Assembly (NCBI GenBank): GCA_037957365.1 | Contig: JARHVA010002426.1 | Coordinates: 1,196,001 to 1,260,000, forward strand | Direction: 5' to 3' | DNA length: 64,000 nucleotides | Origin: Torreya grandis | Lineage: Eukaryota; Streptophyta; Pinopsida; Cupressales; Taxaceae | Shown: positions 59,132-64,000 of the stretch, one piece after another | Layout: each line of letters opens with the position of its first letter | Position numbering within the stretch: the stretch's first letter is position 1 | Notes under the pieces: generated by a model | The model's database searches: none | The model's input: only the letters and a program-made list of their open reading frames with translations | Told to the model about the DNA's origin: nothing | Translations under genes and position numbers: made by a program

Positions 59132-61560
59132 AGTGGAATGTAGAGTGTATGCAATTATAATTTCATGGTGTACATGAATCAATCTTGGATCGAATAAGAT
59201 AGATCACACCTACACTTCCAATTGGGGAACACACTTGTTAAGCGGGAACATGACCAACATGAAGATCCACTAATCCTGATTAGGGGATCACTTGTATCAT
59301 CTATAACAACACATAATGATAGGTAGGGTTCCAAAGCCTACAGTCTAACATAATCACACAACAACCTTAATAGTCTTATGGTTTCTATATTCACTTATGA
59401 TAATAAATAAGAAAGTAAACTAATCTAATAACAAGTAAACTAATTTAGTGCTCACCAAAGCTTGTGGCACAAAGTAGGGGTTAAAACAAAACAAGTAAAG
59501 AAAAAATAAATTAAACATGAATAGGAGACATATAATCATGTCAATGCATACAAAATCTTAATACATGGGAGAGAAGAATACATACTGCATTATCTATCTA
59601 CTTTTATAAAGGAGAAATAAAGTTAGAAATACTTATCTTTGAAGATGAACCTGACAAGTCTCAACCTCTCCCTTGGCCAATGGTGATTTGTAAGAGATTA
59701 TTATGGCTTTTAAGGACAACTAAGATAAATCATCTCTAGGCTACACAACCTACCAAATCATCCAAAATATTTCTTCACAAGACAAGATCAGAGCTCCAAA
59801 ACAAAGTATTGAACCCTAAAGCTTTATTCCTCAAGTATAATGGTAAATAATTAGATGTTCATTCATAATTCTTTACTTAATTCAACTCTCTTATGAAATG
59901 GTAAGGAATGACCTTGTATATATAGCAGTATCTCACCTTAAAGACTTTTGAAAATGTTGGTTATGCTATATCGACTGAGTCGACTTAGCACATTATTGAG
60001 CTAATGCCTAAAATTTGTGCTAAGTTGACCAGGATGTAAAGCAACAAGAAAAGGCAAAGTATCCATAGAATAAGCTAGGCTGACCAGGTCAACCTAGCTT
60101 ACTGAATAGGTCAAAAGGGAAACAAGGTAACAAATGAGGGATAAAGCATGATAAATTCTAGGAATAGATAAGAAAGAGAGAAATAACCTTAGGGTTCAAT
60201 GTTTTATGAGTTAAGAGTGTAGATAGCAAGTGAAAAAAGGAACAACATTCTTACGAAGCACCAAAGGTCTACCCACACCTTTCTCGATGCACCCCTTAAG
60301 GCATGCACTTAAAAAGATTGAGAATTGGTAGGTTTCTGAAAGATACAAAGTTTTAGTAATCAATAAAAGTGTGAAAATAAAATGTGTATAAATATGCCCC
60401 AGGTGAAGCTCATCAAGTGTCACGTAAGTGCAACACAGGATGCTACTTCAGGATAGAACATGATGACACATAACATTTATGCTAAGTAAAGTGTAGTAAG
60501 AAGTAAATAATAGAAATGAAAGGACAAAATTGAAAAAGACATACCTTTAACTTACCTTAGTGCCAAAGAAGAAGACTAGAAGAAAGTGAAGGTGTCCAAT
60601 ATAAAACACACTAGGTAAACCTATAGAAGTTAGTGCAAAAATAGCTACAAATCAAAATTTTGGTAAGATAGGCATATAATAGTGCAAAATAATCTCTATG
60701 TCAACATGAATCTAACACATTTTATTGTTTGCAAAATGATTGAGCAAAAAAAAAGATATGAGAAAAAGAAGGAATCTAAAGGAAAATAAATGAATAATTT
60801 GAATGGATAAAAAGTAGTTTTAAATATGAAAAAGAAAATTAATTTTGTTATTTTGCATTGTAAGAGAAGAGAAAAAGAGCTCTAGAGAGAAAACAAGCTA
60901 GAATGGCGAGGGAATACCATGCTAGACGGGAGGGAGCTCCATGAACGAGAGCGGGTGCACTATGAGTATGCATTTAAGAATCTCAAACCAGATTTTGAAA
61001 TTTGAAATAAATTAATTAAATTTTGATAAAATTTAATTTTAAGCATTTATATATAATAAAAATGAACAAAATTTGATTCTAAGGGAGAGAAATAGGAAGA
61101 TGAGAAATGGGTTGGAAGGAATTAGGGAAAAGGCCAAAAAAAGGCAAGTTTTTGGAAAAATGTGCTAGGTTGGCACAATAAACCTACTAGGTCAACCAGG
61201 TCAACCTAATAGAGTAAATCAAGCTAAAATCCATGTGGTCAACCTAGAGGGTATAGGTCGACTTAGCACATTCTGGAACTAAGAACCTAGTATGTGGTAT
61301 CTAGTTGGTTTGTAAAGGCTAAAATGGAAACTTAGCACCAGAGAAAGGAGGATAAGAAGGAAAATAAGAAATGTGGATAAAAATAAGAATTTTTTTGATC
61401 AAACTAGGTTGACCAAGGAACTAGAGAAAGCATGAAAAAGCATGCAAAAATCTAGAATGGTTTAAAATGACCAAAGAAGGGCAAGGGGGACCAAAATAAG
61501 ATAAAATAGATAAAAATAAATAAATTATACTTGTTTGTTATTAAAAATATAATGTATAAA
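59132..61560. other. Region replacing the end of the E4 LTR; no gene recognised
   Basis: Unrelated to the other elements. Short variants of gaccaggtcaacctag and gtcgacttagcaca occur near 59970-60110 and again near 61170-61270, so two separated clusters of the same motif are present. No terminal repeats or target duplication could be identified. It ends at the start of the PMD coding remnant. Confidence 0.45.
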
Positions 61561-61639
61561 TAATTTATTGTGATTATACATGACATGGAGGAACTAAGAC
61601 ATCCTTTATTATTTCTTGATTACTGAGACATTGACAGTT

Positions 61640-62425
61640 CTAGAGATTGTTGGACATCTCTTGGCCACCAGACTTGTTTGAGATATTGACAGATGGAGAT
61701 AGGGATAGATTGATATCCATAGGTCTAAGAGGTATAAAAGATATGTGTTGGATACCCCTAAGTGCAAACCTATTAGTCATTATCCTTGGTTATTGGGAAT
61801 GACTGACTAACACCTTTGGATGGGAGGTGGATGGGAATGTGATATAGGTGGTTATCACACTAGAGGATGTCCATGTCATCCTTGGGCTACCTATAGTAAG
61901 AGAACCAATGACCATAGGGATACCAAATAGTGAAAAGGAGAGGAGAGCCTTAGCCATGTGGGCTATAAGTTTAGAGATGATATTATCAATGTAGAGAGTG
62001 AACATGGATGATGTCTATATATCGTAGATTTTGGATCTCCAGAAGGTGGTGATAGGCCTTATGACATAGTGGGTGATCTATCATAAGTTGGATGGAAAGG
62101 TACCACTATACATGGTATCCTTGAATAGGATAATTATAGAGGAGTGAGTACTATATGATCTAGTCTTTTCTATCTGGGTCCAACTCATGCATGATTTATA
62201 TGAGATGTTGGTCAAAGGGTAGAAGACTATGGGATTGATCATATTGTTGATAGCATGGATATATGAGAGATTTCTTATATATCAATCAGTTGGGTTGTTC
62301 CATGTAGTTGATAATTGGTCACCTCGAGTGAGGATATGGAGAGAAGACTAGGTAGTGTGGGTTGTGCCCCACATGCCAAAACTATAGATGGTGAGATGCA
62401 TCGACATAATATGGTGACCATATGA
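61640..62425 (+). pseudogene. Plant mobile domain (PMD, MAIN-like) pseudogene
   Basis: One forward frame, broken by several stops, carries the hallmark order of the PMD family (PF10536): FGWEVDGNVI, then ITLEDVHVILGLPIVREPM (61854-61910; family pattern TLEDV..LLGLPVDGEPV), an LYDLVFSIWVQLMHDLYEML stretch, LLIAWIYERF (62244-62273; family VWIWERF), a WSPRVRIWRED block and finally DIIW-PYE with TAG at the second Trp of the WxPY motif. PMD proteins occur as host genes (MAIN/MAIL) and, more often, inside MULE and gypsy transposons. Neither terminal repeats nor a transposase are seen here, so its origin is open. The N-terminus is too decayed to place a start. Confidence 0.78.
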
Positions 62426-62625
62426 GAGCTAGCGATTACCTAAGAGAGATAGCACATAGTTGGACCAGTGTTAGAGAGGAGAGAGGTGAGAGGACACTAT
62501 ACATGGTGGAGAGAGCCACATCCAGTGGTATGGGTGCCAAGATAGATGGGTCTACCTCATCTAATGACACTGATACTCATGCCCAAGTAGAATTTGAGGG
62601 AGCCATGAGGGAAGAGGGGATTTAG
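62422..62625 (+). pseudogene. Charged linker following the PMD remnant
   Basis: A 67-codon open stretch beginning MRASDYLREIAHSW, in a frame different from the PMD core, rich in charged, Ser/Thr and Gly residues. The text continues after the stop toward 62800 with a Gly-rich run (RVGGGGKGSD) in broken frames. Likely the low-complexity tail of the same decayed gene. Confidence 0.4.
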
Positions 62626-63696
62626 ACCATTGATAATGAATCCAACACTACAGTCACATTGAGAGTGATCATGGATTAGTCAAACATGATGAGGGGTAGA
62701 GTAGGAGGAGGAGGCAAAGGTAGTGATACCATATGTACCACCATTGGCTCCATAAAGAGACAAGTTATGACCACTGAGGACATGACATCAATAGATGCAA
62801 GAGGAGAGAGTAGAGACCATCATCATCCTTGGTAAGTTAGCAGAGGAACCAGAGGAGACATAGATGAGTGAGAGACCACTCAGGCACAGGCTAAGATGGA
62901 TATGAGCCATGGCAGCTGAGTTTAAGCTAAGGAGGTAACCTACAAAGGAGGTACTAGGAGGTCACACAAATGGGGAGACTGTGCTAGGTGGTTTCATAGA
63001 TGGCAAGACCATAGTATCCAAGACATAGATAAGTAAGAAAAATATGAGTGATTTATTACTTAAGATTTGAATTGAAATATAGATGGATAGATATTGAGAG
63101 ATATGATAGTGATCTAATATCCATTTGGTGTGATTTTTTAAGCATACCTAAAGATGAGGAGGAGAGATGGGGGTCCCTAGTTAGGATATCACTCCATGAT
63201 GTCTTAGATTAGACTCTATTTCCATACAACCCCATGACACTAAAATATTTGAGTGTACCATCTGCCCCAACTTAGGTGAGCTAGTTTAGACTAGCAGGAG
63301 AGGCCATGAGGTAGATGCAGAGAGAGAGATGGCATAACCACAAGTAGAGATAGGTGTAAGAGATAGGTAGGATTTGTAGGCTGTAGCTGATGAGAGAGCT
63401 ACACATCTAGAGAAAGTGACATAGATGATGTAGGCATATAAAATGATGTATAACTAGCTGATATAGGCACATGTAGTGACCCAAACTAAGTTGGTATAGA
63501 CATAGGTGTAGATAATATGTCTATAGGGACATGTAGATGGATTGAGATCTTAGAATAACTTGTTACAACATACCATTCAAATGAGTTAGATCAAGGCCTT
63601 AGCAGGTAACATGGATAGGCCATGAGATAGATAGGATGGAGGCCAACCCTAGAGTTGGATTATTGCTTATGGTTGTAAATGTTGTATCAAACTCTT

Positions 63697-63699
<3 letters not shown>
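62626..63699. other. Decayed tail or intergenic
   Basis: Purine-rich AG/GA text with many short gagatag / atagg variants (for example gagagagatgg near 63326) and no open frame of length. It may be the remainder of the PMD tail; no domain recognised. Confidence 0.35.
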
Positions 63700-63749
<50 letters not shown>

Positions 63750-63808
63750 GTGTGTATATATATATATACATATACATACATACATACATACATATATATA
63801 TATATATG
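63700..63808. repeat. Compound TA / TACA microsatellite
   Basis: About 42 bases of pure TA, then tacacatatgtgtg, a second TA block, a catacatacata block and a final TA run. Frames reading poly-Tyr/Ile on both strands are artefacts of it. Confidence 0.97.
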
Positions 63809-64000
63809 ATGTATCATTTTGTATTACTAATGTGATTATGTATGTGGTCACTATGTATATATTGTTATCATTATGTTGGTTGTGTATGTGGATGCTTTAG
63901 ATATATTTATTTCTAGTTCATGTATTTAGCTTTGTTGTATATGCTATAAGAAATATATGTGATGTGGTTTATTTCCTATCATTACGAGAAACACATGCAT

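Noticed and set aside
63599..63900. Tyr/Ile-rich frames on both strands.
   Set aside because: Produced by the TA/TACA microsatellite.

Overview
The window reads as a stretch of repeat-dominated nuclear DNA from a plant with a large genome. It is AT-rich, carries no intact host gene that I can recognise, and consists mostly of old, nested LTR retrotransposons of the Copia and Ty3/gypsy superfamilies plus a decayed plant-mobile-domain (PMD) coding region. The low gene density, the several-percent to more-than-ten-percent divergence between paired LTRs (judged by eye) and the slow, stop-riddled decay fit a gymnosperm well, but the species cannot be fixed from the sequence.

Layout. 1-2530: a Ty3/gypsy remnant with gag and the C-terminal part of integrase; the rest of pol is gone, and several short repeats surround it. 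4538-12551: a Copia-type element (LTRs about 720 bp, 5-bp duplication TTTAT) whose 3' LTR was hit, nine bases from its outer end, by a related Copia-type element (7840-11838, LTRs 948 bp each, duplication AAGTT). Both have lost the integrase core and the reverse-transcriptase YVDD, and both carry GACGTCGG-type repeats in LTRs and interior. 14635-26016: a minus-strand element with giant LTRs (4688 and 4684 bp), an iMet-type primer site, a clean polypurine tract, duplication AATGT, and a 2.0-kb interior without coding capacity, i.e. a LARD-like element. 29272-59131: a four-level nest of Ty3/gypsy-type elements. E3 (LTR about 4.9 kb, then primer site and gag) is broken in gag by E4. E4 (LTR about 5.1 kb; interior holds one decayed unrecognised reading frame) has its 5' LTR broken by E5 (37366-50312, minus strand, LTRs about 1 kb, gag, protease, RT, RNase H, integrase and an extra post-integrase frame). 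E5 is itself broken next to its protease DTG by E6, a probable solo LTR of about 2.1 kb. 59132-64000: sequence that truncates the E4 3' LTR, then a PMD pseudogene, then a TA/CA microsatellite.

Nothing here works as a pathway. The elements relate to each other as layers of insertion, and target-site duplications, primer sites, polypurine tracts and LTR pairs give the order. The most unusual material is the 21-bp/7-residue in-frame repeat array of the inner Copia element, its kinship with the CpG-rich modules in all four Copia LTRs, the coding-free giant-LTR element, the very long U3 regions of E3/E4, and the unrecognised frames in E4 and E5.
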